Source: Knoellia flava TL1 (GTDB lineage: Bacteria > Actinomycetota > Actinomycetes > Actinomycetales > Dermatophilaceae). Taken from it: 37,434 bases of DNA. Below the pieces are notes generated by a model. That model saw nothing but the letters and a program-made list of their open reading frames with translations, searched no databases and was not told the origin of the DNA. The stretch is from the NCBI RefSeq assembly GCF_000768675.1, contig NZ_AVPI01000024.1:1-37434 (forward strand). The letters run 5' to 3'. Position numbers and translations under genes: made by a program. This document shows, piece after piece, positions 8,836 to 17,846 of the stretch; position 1 is the first letter of the stretch; the number at the start of each line of letters is the position of its first letter.

Positions 8836-10004
8836 TCGGTGATCGCTCCCTCGATGTAGTCGGCCGCGTGCCGAGCCCGCTGGCGCAGGTCGGCGAGGTC
8901 GTCGCCGCTGACGTTGACATGCCCGATCTTGCGACCCGGGCGGACCCCCTTGCCGTAGAGGTGCGCCTTGACCTCGGGGTCGCGCGCCATGACATGACGG
9001 TATGCCGGGTAGAGGTCGCTGTGGTGTCCGCCGAGGACGTTGCCCATGACGGTCCAGCGGTGCCGCGAGCGCGGTGAGCCCAACGGCAGGTCGAGGACCG
9101 CGCGCAGGTGCTGCTCGAACTGGCCGGTGACCGCGCCGTCCATCGACCAGTGGCCGCTGTTGTGCGGCCGCATCGCGAGCTCGTTGACGACGAACTCGCC
9201 GCCCGGCAGCTCGAACATCTCGACGGCGAGGACACCGGTGACGCCCAGCTCGCCGGCGACGCGGAGCCCGGCCTCGGTGGCTCGGGCCGCGAGGTCGTCG
9301 TCGAGGTCCGGAGCCGGGGCGATGACCTCGGTGCAGATGCCGTCCGTCTGGACGGTCTCCACGACCGGCCACGCCGCGGCCTGCCCGGAGGGGCTGCGGG
9401 CGAGGAGGACGGCGATCTCGCGGGTGAAGGGGACCTTCTCCTCGAGGAGCAGCGGTGAGTCCTCACCCGCGGCGCGCTCGAGCCAGTCGGTCAGCTCGTC
9501 GGCGAACCCGACGACGCGCACTCCCTTGCCGTCGTAGCCGCCGCGCGGCGTCTTCGCGACGAGGGGCCAGCCGACCTCGTCACCGAACGCGGTGACCTCG
9601 TCGACGGTGAGCGCCGACGCCCAGCGCGGGCACGGGACACCGAGGTCGGTGAGACGGGCGCGCATCTGCAGCTTGTCCTGGGCGAAGACGAGCGCCTCGG
9701 GGCTCGGGTGCATGACCGTCCCGGCGTCGGCGAGCGCCGCGAGGACGTCGGCGGGGACGTGCTCGTGGTCGAAGGTGACGACGTCGCACTCGGCGGCGAA
9801 GGCGAGGACCGCGTCGACATCGGTGTGCTGGCCGACGGGGGCCGACGGGATGACGAGCGCCGCGCTGGCGTCGGGCGCCTCGGCGAGCACGCTGAGCGTC
9901 ACCCCGAGCTCGGCCGCAGGGCCGGCGCACATCCGCGCGAGCTGGCCACCGCCGATGATGCCGACGACGGGGAATCCTCCGGGGGCACGCAGCGGGGCAG
10001 TCAC
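8832..10004 (-). CDS. purK: N5-carboxyaminoimidazole ribonucleotide synthase
   Basis: A 390-residue ATP-grasp enzyme that makes N5-CAIR from AIR, bicarbonate and ATP. The preATP-grasp Rossmann block is [13 protein letters not shown]. The ATP-grasp region has [15 protein letters not shown], and the C-terminal block [17 protein letters not shown] holds metal- and substrate-binding residues. The GTG at 10004 is chosen because it gives a normal N-terminus and has a TATCCT -10 element exactly 6 nt before it, implying a leaderless mRNA. It is first in the purK-purE operon and diverges from the GtrA gene, as in M. tuberculosis. Confidence 0.97.
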   Translation of the reverse strand: MTAPLRAPGGFPVVGIIGGGQLARMCAGPAAELGVTLSVLAEAPDASAALVIPSAPVGQHTDVDAVLAFAAECDVVTFDHEHVPADVLAALADAGTVMHPSPEALVFAQDKLQMRARLTDLGVPCPRWASALTVDEVTAFGDEVGWPLVAKTPRGGYDGKGVRVVGFADELTDWLERAAGEDSPLLLEEKVPFTREIAVLLARSPSGQAAAWPVVETVQTDGICTEVIAPAPDLDDDLAARATEAGLRVAGELGVTGVLAVEMFELPGGEFVVNELAMRPHNSGHWSMDGAVTGQFEQHLRAVLDLPLGSPRSRHRWTVMGNVLGGHHSDLYPAYRHVMARDPEVKAHLYGKGVRPGRKIGHVNVSGDDLADLRQRARHAADYIEGAITE

Positions 10005-10010
10005 CCCGGG

Positions 10011-10067
10011 AGGATATCGGCGGGTGGTGGGCGGACGGCATACGGGACGGGTTTCGGCGGCTACGCT
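10011..10067. promoter_or_regulatory. Divergent leaderless promoters of purK and the GtrA gene
   Basis: On the minus strand TATCCT (10016 to 10011) is 6 nt before the purK GTG. On the plus strand TACGCT (10062-10067) is 6 nt before the GtrA GTG at 10074. Both fit TANNNT. One CGGCATAC copy sits between them at 10036. No PurR-type operator was recognised. Confidence 0.55.
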
Positions 10068-10073
10068 CGGCCG

Positions 10074-10583
10074 GTGACGTCCACGACTCCCGCTGGGGGC
10101 CTCCTCGACCGGCTCCGCGGAGCCATCGACGTCCTCTACCGCGAGGCGATCAAGTTCGGCGTCATCGGCCTGCTCGCCTTCGTCGTCGACATGGGGACGT
10201 TCAACGTCCTGCGCCGCACCCTCCTCGAGGAGAAGCCGACGGCCGCCGTCGTCGTCTCGGCGTCGGTCGCCACGGCGTTCGCGTGGGTCGGCAACCGCAT
10301 GTGGACCTTCCGCCACCGGCGCAACCGGCCCGTGCACCACGAGGCGGCGCTCTTCGCCGGGACCAACGGGGTCGCCCTCGTCATCCAGGCCGCGGCGATC
10401 GCCTTCGTCCACTACGTCCTCGAGCTCGACTCGCTCACGGCCGACAACATCACCAAGGTCGGCGCCATCGGCCTCGGGACGCTCTTCCGCTTCTGGGCCT
10501 ACCGGAGGTTCGTCTTCGCCGGCGAGCCCATCGACGAGGACACCTCACCGCTCGCGGACCTGCACGACCGCCACGAGGGCTGA
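10074..10583 (+). CDS. GtrA family membrane protein
   Basis: A 169-residue protein with about four membrane segments: KFGVIGLLAFVVDMGTFNVL, AVVVSASVATAFAWVGNRMW, a segment around GTNGVALVIQAAAIAFVHYVL, and TKVGAIGLGTLFRFWAYRRFVF. The FxxNRxWTF and RFWxYRRFVF motifs are typical of GtrA/DPMS proteins. These are thought to flip or anchor polyprenyl-phosphate sugars for cell-envelope glycan synthesis. The position next to purK matches Rv3277 of M. tuberculosis. The glycan is unknown. The GTG start is fixed by the TACGCT element 6 nt upstream. Confidence 0.93.
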   Translation: MTSTTPAGGLLDRLRGAIDVLYREAIKFGVIGLLAFVVDMGTFNVLRRTLLEEKPTAAVVVSASVATAFAWVGNRMWTFRHRRNRPVHHEAALFAGTNGVALVIQAAAIAFVHYVLELDSLTADNITKVGAIGLGTLFRFWAYRRFVFAGEPIDEDTSPLADLHDRHEG

Positions 10584-10594
10584 CGCTGCAGCTG

Positions 10595-11611
10595 TCAGTC
10601 GGCCTCGGAGAGGAAGACGGCGAAGACGGCCGGCTGCGTGCTCACGAGCTCGAGCCGGCCACCGTTGTCCTCGGCGAGGTCGCGGGCGAGGGTGAGCCCG
10701 AGGCCCGAGCCGGTGGACGAGACCGACCGTTCGAAGATGTGCGGAGCCAGGCCGGGGGCAACGCCCTCACCCTCGTCGCCGAGCTCGATGACGACCGAGG
10801 GTCCCGTGCGACGCGCCGCGATGTCGACGGTGCCACGACCGTGGGCGAGCGCGTTCTCGACGAGGGTAGAGAGGATCTGTGCGAGGGCCACCGGCGTCGC
10901 GCGCACCCGGAGCCCACGCTCGCCGTGGATGCGCATGCTCCGCTTCGACGAGGCGAAGGCCGGCTGCCACTCGCGCTGGAGCGAGGCGAGGACGGCGTCG
11001 AGCGAGACGCTCGGCCGGGTCGGGTCGCTCACCCGCGAGCGCCCCATGAGGTCGTCGACGACCTTGCTCAGGCGCTCGACCTGCTCGATCGCGACCTGGG
11101 CCTCCTCCTGGACCACGCCGAGGTCGTCGGTCGAGGCGATCTCGTCGAGCCGCATGAGCAGCGCGGTGAGCGGGGTCCGCAGCTGGTGGGAGGCGTCGGC
11201 CGCGAAGTCGCGCTCGGCGGCGAGGTTGCGGGTCACCTGGTGTGCGCTGCGGGAGAGGACGTCGCTGATCCGGTCGAGCTCGCCGATCCCGGAGTCGAGC
11301 GGCATGAAGCGGGACTCACCGGCGCCGAGGCGCTCGGCCCGCGCGGCGAGCTCGGTGAGCGGGTCGCCGAGCAGCCTGGCCCGCCGCTGCGCGACGAACC
11401 ACCCGGCGGCGAGCCCGAAGAGGACGAGGACGAGGACAAACCCGGTGACGAGGAGCACCCCCGACGCACCGGTCGTCCGCGAGACGACCTCGGAGCGGCC
11501 TTCCGGTGGGGCGAGCGTCACGAGGATGCCCACGACGAGGATCGGGATGCCGAAGATCGCCAGGGCAGCGCCGACGGCGGCGAGCGTGGACCTCAGGAGG
11601 AGTCGACGCAT
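10595..11611 (-). CDS. Two-component sensor histidine kinase
   Basis: A 338-residue membrane kinase. Two membrane segments (residues ~9-32 and ~50-70) flank a very short extracellular loop, so it probably senses the membrane or an intramembrane signal. A HAMP-like linker (GDPLTELAARAERLGAGE) follows. The HisKA box is FAADASHQLRTPLTALL with the phosphoacceptor His. The ATPase domain has an N box (LVENALAHG), G1 (GDEGEGVAPG) and G2 (GSGLGLTLAR). It lies 6 nt downstream of the response regulator gene in the same operon. The signal and targets are unknown. Confidence 0.95.
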   Translation of the reverse strand: MRRLLLRSTLAAVGAALAIFGIPILVVGILVTLAPPEGRSEVVSRTTGASGVLLVTGFVLVLVLFGLAAGWFVAQRRARLLGDPLTELAARAERLGAGESRFMPLDSGIGELDRISDVLSRSAHQVTRNLAAERDFAADASHQLRTPLTALLMRLDEIASTDDLGVVQEEAQVAIEQVERLSKVVDDLMGRSRVSDPTRPSVSLDAVLASLQREWQPAFASSKRSMRIHGERGLRVRATPVALAQILSTLVENALAHGRGTVDIAARRTGPSVVIELGDEGEGVAPGLAPHIFERSVSSTGSGLGLTLARDLAEDNGGRLELVSTQPAVFAVFLSEAD

Positions 11612-11617
11612 CGAGCG

Positions 11618-12295
<678 letters not shown>

Positions 12296-12301
12296 GCGGC
12301 G

Positions 12302-12307
12302 ATGCTA
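12302..12307 (-). promoter_or_regulatory. -10 element of the two-component operon
   Basis: TAGCAT on the minus strand, 6 nt before the response regulator ATG at 12295, giving a predicted leaderless transcript. Confidence 0.55.
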
Positions 12308-12322
12308 GTGGTGGGACACGAT

Positions 12323-13381
12323 TCACGCGTGGTGGTCCCAGGGGCGCGCGCGCCGCGCCCCCGTGGACCTTGCCAGCTCGAAGGGCCGGACCTCGCCGAT
12401 CCCGCGCAGGTGCCGGGGGCGCTGCTCGACCATCGAGAAGCCCGAGAGTGACGCGAGCCGCCGGGCCACCTCGTCGTCGACGAAGACCCTGCCGGGCGGG
12501 GTCACCGCGGTGAGTCGGCTCGCGCGGTTGACCGTCGTGCCGAAGACGTCGCCGAGCCGGCTGATGACCTTGCCCGAGGCCATGCCGACCCGCACGTCGG
12601 GGAGCAGCGGGTCCTCGGCCATCGAGTCGACGAGGTCGAGCCCGATCGCCGCGGCAGCGTCGGCCTCGGCGTGGACGAAGAGCACCTCGTCACCCACGGT
12701 CTTGATGATCCGGCCGCCGTGGGTCGTCACGACGTCGCTCGCGAGCTCCTCGAAGCGCTGGACGAGCGTGCCGAGCTGCCGCTCGGTCATCCGTCGCACG
12801 AGGGTCGTGAACGAGACGAGGTCGGCGAAGCCGACGACCCGCAGCGGCGCACTCGGGTCGTGGTCCGTGTCGCGCGCGTCCTCGAGCATGCGGGTGATCG
12901 CCGAGGTGAGGTGCCGACGCCAGACGTAGACCATGAGGGGCTCGAGCTGGTCGACGAGGTCGGCGAGCTGGCTGGCCGCGGCCTCGGCGACGCTCCGCTC
13001 GGGGACGGCTCGGGCGTCCTTCTCCCCGATCTCGGCCTCCTGGTCGGCCGGTGTGAGGTACTCCGCGACGAGCTGGGTCTGCCACACGGCGAGGCGGTCG
13101 GAGGTGCGGGCGAAGGCCCGGGCCATCGACAGGACGAGGTCCTCGTCGAGGTCGTTGTCGCGCACGAGGTCGGAGACGCGGATCAGCGCCCCGAGGTCGG
13201 CCTCGGTGAACATCACCTCCTCGTCGTCGACGATCTGGAAGCCGAGGGCGTGCCAGAGCTTGCGGGCCGACTGCACCGACACCGATGCCTCGCGGCTGAT
13301 CTCGCGACGGCCCATCGTCGCGCGACGTCCGAGGAGGCGCTCCTCGATCTCGGCCTCGAGGTCGCGGGGCTGCTCGGGCAC
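12323..13381 (-). CDS. Class III adenylate cyclase with Rv1264-like N-terminal domain
   Basis: A 352-residue soluble protein that should make cAMP from ATP. The C-terminal cyclase domain (~185-340) keeps both metal Asp residues (GFADLVSFT and VGDEVLF), the adenine-specifying Lys (IIKTVGDE) and Asp (GDVFGTTVN), and the transition-state Asn and Arg (VNRASRL), so it should be active on ATP. The N-terminal ~180 residues ([21 protein letters not shown]...) are helical and resemble the autoinhibitory, pH-responsive domain of mycobacterial Rv1264. The start at GTG 13381 is chosen over an ATG at 13447 because AGGAGG lies 6 nt upstream and it avoids overlap with birA. It follows birA by 28 bp and is probably co-transcribed. 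Confidence 0.92.
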   Translation of the reverse strand: MPEQPRDLEAEIEERLLGRRATMGRREISREASVSVQSARKLWHALGFQIVDDEEVMFTEADLGALIRVSDLVRDNDLDEDLVLSMARAFARTSDRLAVWQTQLVAEYLTPADQEAEIGEKDARAVPERSVAEAAASQLADLVDQLEPLMVYVWRRHLTSAITRMLEDARDTDHDPSAPLRVVGFADLVSFTTLVRRMTERQLGTLVQRFEELASDVVTTHGGRIIKTVGDEVLFVHAEADAAAAIGLDLVDSMAEDPLLPDVRVGMASGKVISRLGDVFGTTVNRASRLTAVTPPGRVFVDDEVARRLASLSGFSMVEQRPRHLRGIGEVRPFELARSTGARRARPWDHHA

Positions 13382-13387
13382 GTGGAC

Positions 13388-13393
13388 CCTCCT
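13388..13393 (-). promoter_or_regulatory. Ribosome-binding site that decides the cyclase start
   Basis: A perfect AGGAGG on the minus strand, 6 nt before the GTG at 13381. It is one of the few strong Shine-Dalgarno sites here and belongs to an operon-internal gene. Confidence 0.7.
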
Positions 13394-13409
13394 CAGGGGC
13401 TCGCGGGAC

Positions 13410-14171
13410 TCACCGGACGTGGACGACGTCACCAGCAGCCACGGCACGCGTGCCGGACCCCGTCGTCAGGGACAGTCTGCCGTCTGGGTCGACGTCGGTG
13501 GCCACACCCGTGATCTCCGAGCCGGGCAGCAGAACCCTCACCTCCCGGCCCACGGTGTCGCACGCCGCGACGTAGGACGAGCGGACGGCATACGGGTCGG
13601 CGTCGAGATTGCCCAGAAGCGTTGCGAGAGAACGAAGGTATGCCGTGAGCACGGCTTCGCGGCTCACTCCCGGCGCGCCGGCGAGACGGAGCGACGTGGC
13701 GGTGTCGACCGGCAGGTCGGATCGCTCCTGGTCGACGTTGACGCCGGTGCCGACGACGACGCCGTCCGGTGTGAGCTCGGCGAGGATGCCCGCGACCTTG
13801 CGGGCGCCGTCGGCCGGCAGCAGGAGGTCGTTGGGCCACTTGAGGGCGACCTCGACACCGGCCACGGAGGTGAGAGCGTCGCGCAGGGCGAGGCCGACCA
13901 CGAGCGGCACCCAGCCGAGCGGCGCGCGCGACGGGCGCGGCACGAGGACGCTCGCGGCGATGCTCGTGCCCGGCGTTGTCGTCCACGCCCTGTCGAGCCG
14001 CCCACGGCCCTGCGTCTGCACCTCGGCCGTGACGACGCGCCACGGCCGTTGGTCGCCCGCGAGCACGGCGTTGGTGGACCCGACGCTGTCGCGTACGTCG
14101 GCCGGCAGCCACGGCGGGCCGGGTGTGATGAGGGACGCATCCATCGGGCGGGAGGCAGCAGGAAGGGTCAC
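13410..14171 (-). CDS. birA: Biotin--[acetyl-CoA-carboxylase] ligase
   Basis: A 253-residue protein from the GTG at 14171 (244 residues from an alternative ATG at 14144). It activates biotin as biotinyl-AMP and attaches it to the carboxyl-carrier lysine of acyl-CoA carboxylases. The catalytic domain has GRGRLDRAW (biotin/ATP binding) and LKWPNDLLL with the conserved Lys, then the C-terminal SH3-like domain. There is no N-terminal helix-turn-helix, so it is a monofunctional ligase and not a biotin repressor. The GTG is preferred because a TAGCCT -10 element lies 7 nt upstream while the ATG has no ribosome-binding site. It is divergent from pccB, as birA is from accD5 in M. tuberculosis. Confidence 0.95.
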   Translation of the reverse strand: MTLPAASRPMDASLITPGPPWLPADVRDSVGSTNAVLAGDQRPWRVVTAEVQTQGRGRLDRAWTTTPGTSIAASVLVPRPSRAPLGWVPLVVGLALRDALTSVAGVEVALKWPNDLLLPADGARKVAGILAELTPDGVVVGTGVNVDQERSDLPVDTATSLRLAGAPGVSREAVLTAYLRSLATLLGNLDADPYAVRSSYVAACDTVGREVRVLLPGSEITGVATDVDPDGRLSLTTGSGTRAVAAGDVVHVR

Positions 14172-14178
14172 GGGGTCA

Positions 14179-14188
14179 AGGCTAGAGT
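14179..14188. promoter_or_regulatory. Symmetric bidirectional promoter for birA and pccB
   Basis: The 10-bp sequence AGGCTAGAGT contains TAGAGT on the plus strand (14183-14188), 7 nt before the pccB ATG. It also contains TAGCCT on the minus strand (14184 to 14179), 7 nt before the birA GTG. The two -10 hexamers share the central TA. Only 24 bp separate the two start codons, so both mRNAs would be leaderless. Confidence 0.6.
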
Positions 14189-14195
14189 CGCCTCC

Positions 14196-15836
14196 ATGGC
14201 GCAGACCGACACCCAGCCCATGGGCGGAACCGACCTCCCGGACGCCGACACGGGCATCGACATCCACACCACGGCCGGCAAGCTCGCCGACCTCAAGCGA
14301 CGCGTCGGTGAGGTCGCCCACGCCGGCTCCGAGCGTGCGGTCGAGAAGCAGCACGCGCGCGGCAAGAAGACCGCCCGCGAGCGCCTCGAGATGCTCCTCG
14401 ACGAGGGCTCGTTCGTCGAGATGGACAAGTACGCCCGGCACCGCTCGGTCGCCTTCGGCCAGGACGCGAACCGCCCCTACGGCGACGGCGTCGTCACCGG
14501 CTACGGCACCGTCGACGGGCGCACCGTCGCGGTGTTCGCGCAGGACTTCACCGTCTTCGGCGGCTCGCTCGGCGAGGTCTTCGGCGAGAAGATCACCAAG
14601 GTCATGGACTTCGCGATGAAGGTCGGCTGCCCGGTCGTCGGGCTCAACGACTCCGGCGGCGCGCGCATCCAGGAGGGCGTCGTCTCGCTCGGCCTCTACG
14701 GCGAGATCTTCCGCCGCAACGTCCACGCGTCGGGCGTCATCCCGCAGGTCTCGCTCATCATGGGCCCGTGCGCCGGCGGCGCGGTCTACTCCCCCGCCGT
14801 CACCGACTTCACCGTCATGGTCGACCAGACCTCGCACATGTTCATCACCGGCCCCGACGTCATCAAGACCGTCACCGGTGAGGACGTCGGCTTCGAGGAG
14901 CTCGGCGGCGCCCGCACCCACAACTCGAAGTCCGGTGTCGCGCACTACATGGGGACCGACGAGGAGGACGCCGTCGAGTACGTCAAGGCGCTGCTGTCCT
15001 ACCTGCCCTCCAACAACATGGAGGAGCCGCCGACCTTCGGTGACGAGGAGCTCTCGCTCGAGGTCACCGACACGGACCGGGCGCTCGACCACATCATCCC
15101 GGACAGCCCCAACCAGCCCTACGACATGCACCAGGTCATCGAGACCGTGCTCGACGACGGCGAGTTCCTCGAGGTCGCACCGCTCTTCGCGCCGAACATC
15201 ATCTGCGGGTTCGGCCGCGTCGAGGGCCGCTCGGTCGGCGTCGTCGCCAACCAGCCGATGCAGTTCGCCGGGACGCTCGACATCGACGCCTCCGAGAAGG
15301 CCGCCCGCTTCGTGCGCACCTGCGACGCGTTCAACGTGCCGGTGCTCACCTTCGTCGACGTGCCGGGCTTCCTGCCGGGCACCGACCAGGAGTGGGACGG
15401 CATCATCCGCCGCGGCGCCAAGCTCATCTACGCCTACGCCGAGGCCACCGTGCCCCTCGTCACCGTCATCACCCGCAAGGCCTACGGCGGCGCCTATGAC
15501 GTCATGGGCTCCAAGCACCTCGGCGCCGACATCAACCTCGCGTGGCCGACCGCCCAGATCGCCGTCATGGGCGCGCAGGGCGCGGTCAACATCCTCTACC
15601 GCAAGCAGCTCGCGGCCGCCGCCGAGCGCGGCGACGACGTCGACGCGGCCCGGCAGAAGTTCATCACCGAGTACGAGGACACCCTCGCCAACCCCTACGT
15701 CGCGGCCGAGCGCGGCTACATCGACACCGTCATCACGCCGTCGAACACGCGGATGAACGTCACCAAGGCGCTGCGGGCGCTGCGCACCAAGCGCGAGACT
15801 CTCCCGCCCAAGAAGCACGGAAACATCCCGCTGTGA
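14196..15836 (+). CDS. pccB: Acyl-CoA (propionyl-CoA) carboxylase beta subunit, AccD5-like
   Basis: A 546-residue carboxyltransferase. It moves the carboxyl group from carboxybiotin to propionyl-CoA (or acetyl-CoA), making methylmalonyl-CoA. Both crotonase-like halves are present. The N-terminal half has [16 protein letters not shown] and the oxyanion region [16 protein letters not shown]. The C-terminal half has [12 protein letters not shown] and [15 protein letters not shown]. Residues ~20-60 hold the usual [15 protein letters not shown] segment. The ATG is 7 nt after a TAGAGT -10 element, so the mRNA is probably leaderless. accE overlaps its end by 4 nt. The biotinylated alpha subunit is not in this window. 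Confidence 0.96.
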   Translation: MAQTDTQPMGGTDLPDADTGIDIHTTAGKLADLKRRVGEVAHAGSERAVEKQHARGKKTARERLEMLLDEGSFVEMDKYARHRSVAFGQDANRPYGDGVVTGYGTVDGRTVAVFAQDFTVFGGSLGEVFGEKITKVMDFAMKVGCPVVGLNDSGGARIQEGVVSLGLYGEIFRRNVHASGVIPQVSLIMGPCAGGAVYSPAVTDFTVMVDQTSHMFITGPDVIKTVTGEDVGFEELGGARTHNSKSGVAHYMGTDEEDAVEYVKALLSYLPSNNMEEPPTFGDEELSLEVTDTDRALDHIIPDSPNQPYDMHQVIETVLDDGEFLEVAPLFAPNIICGFGRVEGRSVGVVANQPMQFAGTLDIDASEKAARFVRTCDAFNVPVLTFVDVPGFLPGTDQEWDGIIRRGAKLIYAYAEATVPLVTVITRKAYGGAYDVMGSKHLGADINLAWPTAQIAVMGAQGAVNILYRKQLAAAAERGDDVDAARQKFITEYEDTLANPYVAAERGYIDTVITPSNTRMNVTKALRALRTKRETLPPKKHGNIPL

Positions 15837-16060
15837 CCTCTTCTCAGGCTGAGAGCTCAAGCGGGCCGGTCATCGAGGTCGTCGGCGACGCGACGCCCGA
15901 GCAGGTCGCCGCGCTCGTCGCGGTCCTCTCGGCGGCGGCCGGTGCGGCGGCCGCCGAGGTGCCGGCACGGCATACGTCCGCGTGGTCGGCACCGGCAGGT
16001 CTGGTGCGGCGCCCCGTCGCTCCCGGCCCCGGCGCCTGGTCGCGCTCGCTCCGCGGCTGA
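15833..16060 (+). CDS. accE: Acyl-CoA carboxylase epsilon subunit
   Basis: A 75-residue protein that starts on a GTG overlapping the pccB stop (GTGA), so it is translationally coupled. The N-terminal strand-helix [24 protein letters not shown] and the C-terminal segment ending in a conserved Trp (GAWSRSLRG) match the small AccE family. Epsilon subunits bind the alpha-beta carboxylase complex and raise its activity in Streptomyces and mycobacteria. In M. tuberculosis accE5 is followed directly by maf. Here maf is almost 8 kb further on. Confidence 0.88.
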   Translation: MTSSQAESSSGPVIEVVGDATPEQVAALVAVLSAAAGAAAAEVPARHTSAWSAPAGLVRRPVAPGPGAWSRSLRG

Positions 16061-16090
16061 CCCAGCGGGGCGCGGGCGCCCCTCGAGTCC

Positions 16091-16178
16091 GTGCACAACT
16101 CGCCAATTCCTCGGGTTCGGTACGCCCGGGTGTGACTCGCCTGGCGTGCACAACTCGCCAATTCCTCGGGTTCGGTAC
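16091..16178 (+). repeat. 33-bp interspersed repeat, two direct copies (array A)
   Basis: Identical 33-bp copies at 16091-16123 and 16146-16178, each beginning GTGCACAACTCGCCAATTCC and ending TCGGGTTCGGTAC, with 22 bp between them. They lie in the convergent gap between accE and the MOSC gene. Read in reverse complement, they match the three copies at 17847-18015 at most positions, so this is one repeat family in opposite orientation. No gene is seen in 16061-16206. Confidence 0.85.
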
Positions 16179-16206
16179 ACCGCAACGGGGTATGCCGGTC
16201 GCTCGC

Positions 16207-16863
16207 CTACGCGGTCCGACGCGCCACCTTCCGGGCGAGTTCGGCGTGCCCGGCCGGCGGCAGCACCTGGTCGTCGAGCATCGCCTGGGCCATTTCGCGG
16301 TCACCCATCCACGCCCGGAAGGCCATCGGCACCGTCACGCCGTGCCCGGGACGCCAGAGGACCTGGATCTCGTCGCCGGGCCGGATCGTGCCGGGTTGGG
16401 TCACGGACAGGTAGGCGCCCGTCCGCCCACGGGCCGTGAACGCCTTCACCCATCCGCGCACGCCCATGTGGGCGGAGAAGGTCGCGCAGGGGACGCGGGG
16501 CGCCGTCACGGTCAGCACGACCGAGCTCCCCAGCCGCCACTGCTCGCCGATGACCGCGGCGTCGACGTCGAAGCCCGCCGTCGTGAGGTTCTCACCGAAC
16601 ATGCCCGCTCGGAGGTCTCGGCCGAGGTCGACACCCCACCAGTCGAGCTCCTCGCGCGCGAACGCGTACACGGCCTGCTCGCTCCCGCCGTGGTGCTTGC
16701 GGTTCATCACCGCATCGCCCTCGACACCGCTGCCTCCACGGCCTTTGGGGCCTGGATCGGCGACGGAGATCTCATCGGTGGGGCGCTTGTCGATACCGGT
16801 GGGGCGCTTGATGATTCCATCCATCGGCTGTCCGACGTTGACCGAGAGCACACGCGCTGACAT
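16207..16863 (-). CDS. MOSC domain protein (YiiM-like)
   Basis: A 218-residue single-domain protein. MOSC domains bind sulfur carried on a conserved Cys or pterin-bound molybdenum; YiiM-type proteins reduce N-hydroxylated bases. Visible features are GDAVMNRKHHGGSEQAVYAFAREELDWW, MFGENLTTAGFDVDAAVIGEQWRLG and PRVPCATFSAHMG with the candidate functional Cys. The C-terminal three-helix part is present. The ATG at 16863 has a TAGGAT -10 element 6 nt upstream, so the transcript is likely leaderless. It diverges from the DUF559 gene, and both lie between the two oppositely oriented repeat arrays. Confidence 0.88.
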   Translation of the reverse strand: MSARVLSVNVGQPMDGIIKRPTGIDKRPTDEISVADPGPKGRGGSGVEGDAVMNRKHHGGSEQAVYAFAREELDWWGVDLGRDLRAGMFGENLTTAGFDVDAAVIGEQWRLGSSVVLTVTAPRVPCATFSAHMGVRGWVKAFTARGRTGAYLSVTQPGTIRPGDEIQVLWRPGHGVTVPMAFRAWMGDREMAQAMLDDQVLPPAGHAELARKVARRTA

Positions 16864-16869
16864 GCCGGC

Positions 16870-16875
16870 ATCCTA
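16870..16875 (-). promoter_or_regulatory. -10 element, leaderless MOSC mRNA
   Basis: TAGGAT on the minus strand, 6 nt before the ATG at 16863. Confidence 0.55.
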
Positions 16876-16882
16876 GGCACGT

Positions 16883-16891
16883 TGTGGATAA
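16883..16891 (-). other. Perfect match to the DnaA-box 9-mer TTATCCACA
   Basis: TTATCCACA on the minus strand in the 67-bp gap between the divergent MOSC and DUF559 genes. It matches the E. coli consensus; the usual actinobacterial box is TTGTCCACA. A single copy is not an origin and may be chance. Confidence 0.3.
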
Positions 16892-16930
16892 CTGCGACTC
16901 GATGTGGCGCAGGTTGGGCACAGTCGACAC

Positions 16931-17845
16931 ATGCCCGACTTCGACCCGCGCCGCCCGTTCCGTACGGACTGGGCGGTCACGGCTGGGATGACACGGCGAG
17001 AGCTGGCGGGGCCGGCATACCGGCAACTCTTTCGGGGCATCCACATCGATGCCTCGGTCCCTGACACCCTGGTCGTGCGCGCCCGCGCCGCGCTCCTTCG
17101 GGCGCCGGAGCACGCACTGCTCAGTCACGACACCGCGGCCCAGCTCTGGGTGCCGTCATGGCCGAGCTCCAGTGACGTGCACCTGTCGTTCAGTCGCAGC
17201 GTGAAGACGATCGGGGAGGGCATCCGGACCCATCGCTTCCGCTATCGCATGGAGCGGTGGCAACGGCACGGGATGCCCACCACTGGGCCCGCGATGACGT
17301 TCATCCACCTCGCCGTGCGGATGGATCTCATCGAGCTGGTGTCGTTCGGCGACCGCCTGGTGGCGCGTGGGGCGGTCTCCACGCTCGACCTTGTCGCCGC
17401 AGCAGAGGCATGGCAGGGACATGGGCGCCGAGCTGCGATCTCGGCGGCCGGGTTGGTCCGGGAACGTTCGGAGTCGGTGCCCGAGACGCACTCGCGCCTG
17501 CTCGTGGTGTTGGCGGGGCTGCCCGAGCCCGTCTGCAACCACCCGTTTCTCGTCGACGGCGTGGAGCGCTTCCGGCTAGACCTCGCCTGGGTGGGCGTCA
17601 AGGTCGCGCTCGAGTACGACGGCCGGTGGCACGACGATCCGGAGCAGCGCGAGAAGGACGAGAAGCGGCGTGCGGAGATGCGAGCGGCCGGCTGGATCAT
17701 CATCGTGATCAGGGCGCGAGACCTGTACGACGAGCCGGACGAGGTGGTTGACCAGGTCACCGCCGCGCTGCGCAGCCGAGGGTGTGACGTCCAGCCGGAC
17801 CGGCGCTACCGGCGTTGGTTCCAGCCGCGGGGTCGGGTGGCCTGA
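16931..17845 (+). CDS. AbiEi-type winged-helix protein with DUF559 nuclease-like domain
   Basis: A 304-residue protein. Residues ~10-90 (VTAGMTRRELAGPAYRQLFRGIHI...ALLSHDTAAQLW) resemble the N-terminal winged helix and core of AbiEi-family antitoxins. Residues ~195-300 form a DUF559 domain related to very-short-patch-repair endonucleases. The likely PD-(D/E)XK acidic residues lie in ESVPETHSR, FRLDLAW and ALEYDGRWH, followed by KRRAEMRAAGWIIIVIRARDL. Whether it cuts DNA is unknown. No AbiEii-type toxin gene is adjacent, so a toxin-antitoxin role is unsupported. The ATG is chosen on the family N-terminus; a GTG at 16904 would add nine residues. Three 33-bp repeats follow its stop and two lie beyond the neighbouring MOSC gene. 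Confidence 0.82.
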   Translation: MPDFDPRRPFRTDWAVTAGMTRRELAGPAYRQLFRGIHIDASVPDTLVVRARAALLRAPEHALLSHDTAAQLWVPSWPSSSDVHLSFSRSVKTIGEGIRTHRFRYRMERWQRHGMPTTGPAMTFIHLAVRMDLIELVSFGDRLVARGAVSTLDLVAAAEAWQGHGRRAAISAAGLVRERSESVPETHSRLLVVLAGLPEPVCNHPFLVDGVERFRLDLAWVGVKVALEYDGRWHDDPEQREKDEKRRAEMRAAGWIIIVIRARDLYDEPDEVVDQVTAALRSRGCDVQPDRRYRRWFQPRGRVA

Positions 17846-17846
17846 C

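Noticed and set aside
13410-14171. BirA as a biotin-responsive repressor of pccB
   Set aside because: The protein has no N-terminal helix-turn-helix, so repression by BirA itself is unlikely.
14172-15860. Minus-strand extension of birA through pccB
   Set aside because: pccB on the plus strand has full family motifs; the extension has none and lies beyond the divergent promoter.
16883-16891. Replication origin suggested by a DnaA box
   Set aside because: Only one box, no AT-rich unwinding region, and no dnaA or dnaN nearby.
16931-17845. Complete AbiE toxin-antitoxin system
   Set aside because: Only the AbiEi-like protein is present, fused to DUF559; no nucleotidyltransferase toxin gene is adjacent.
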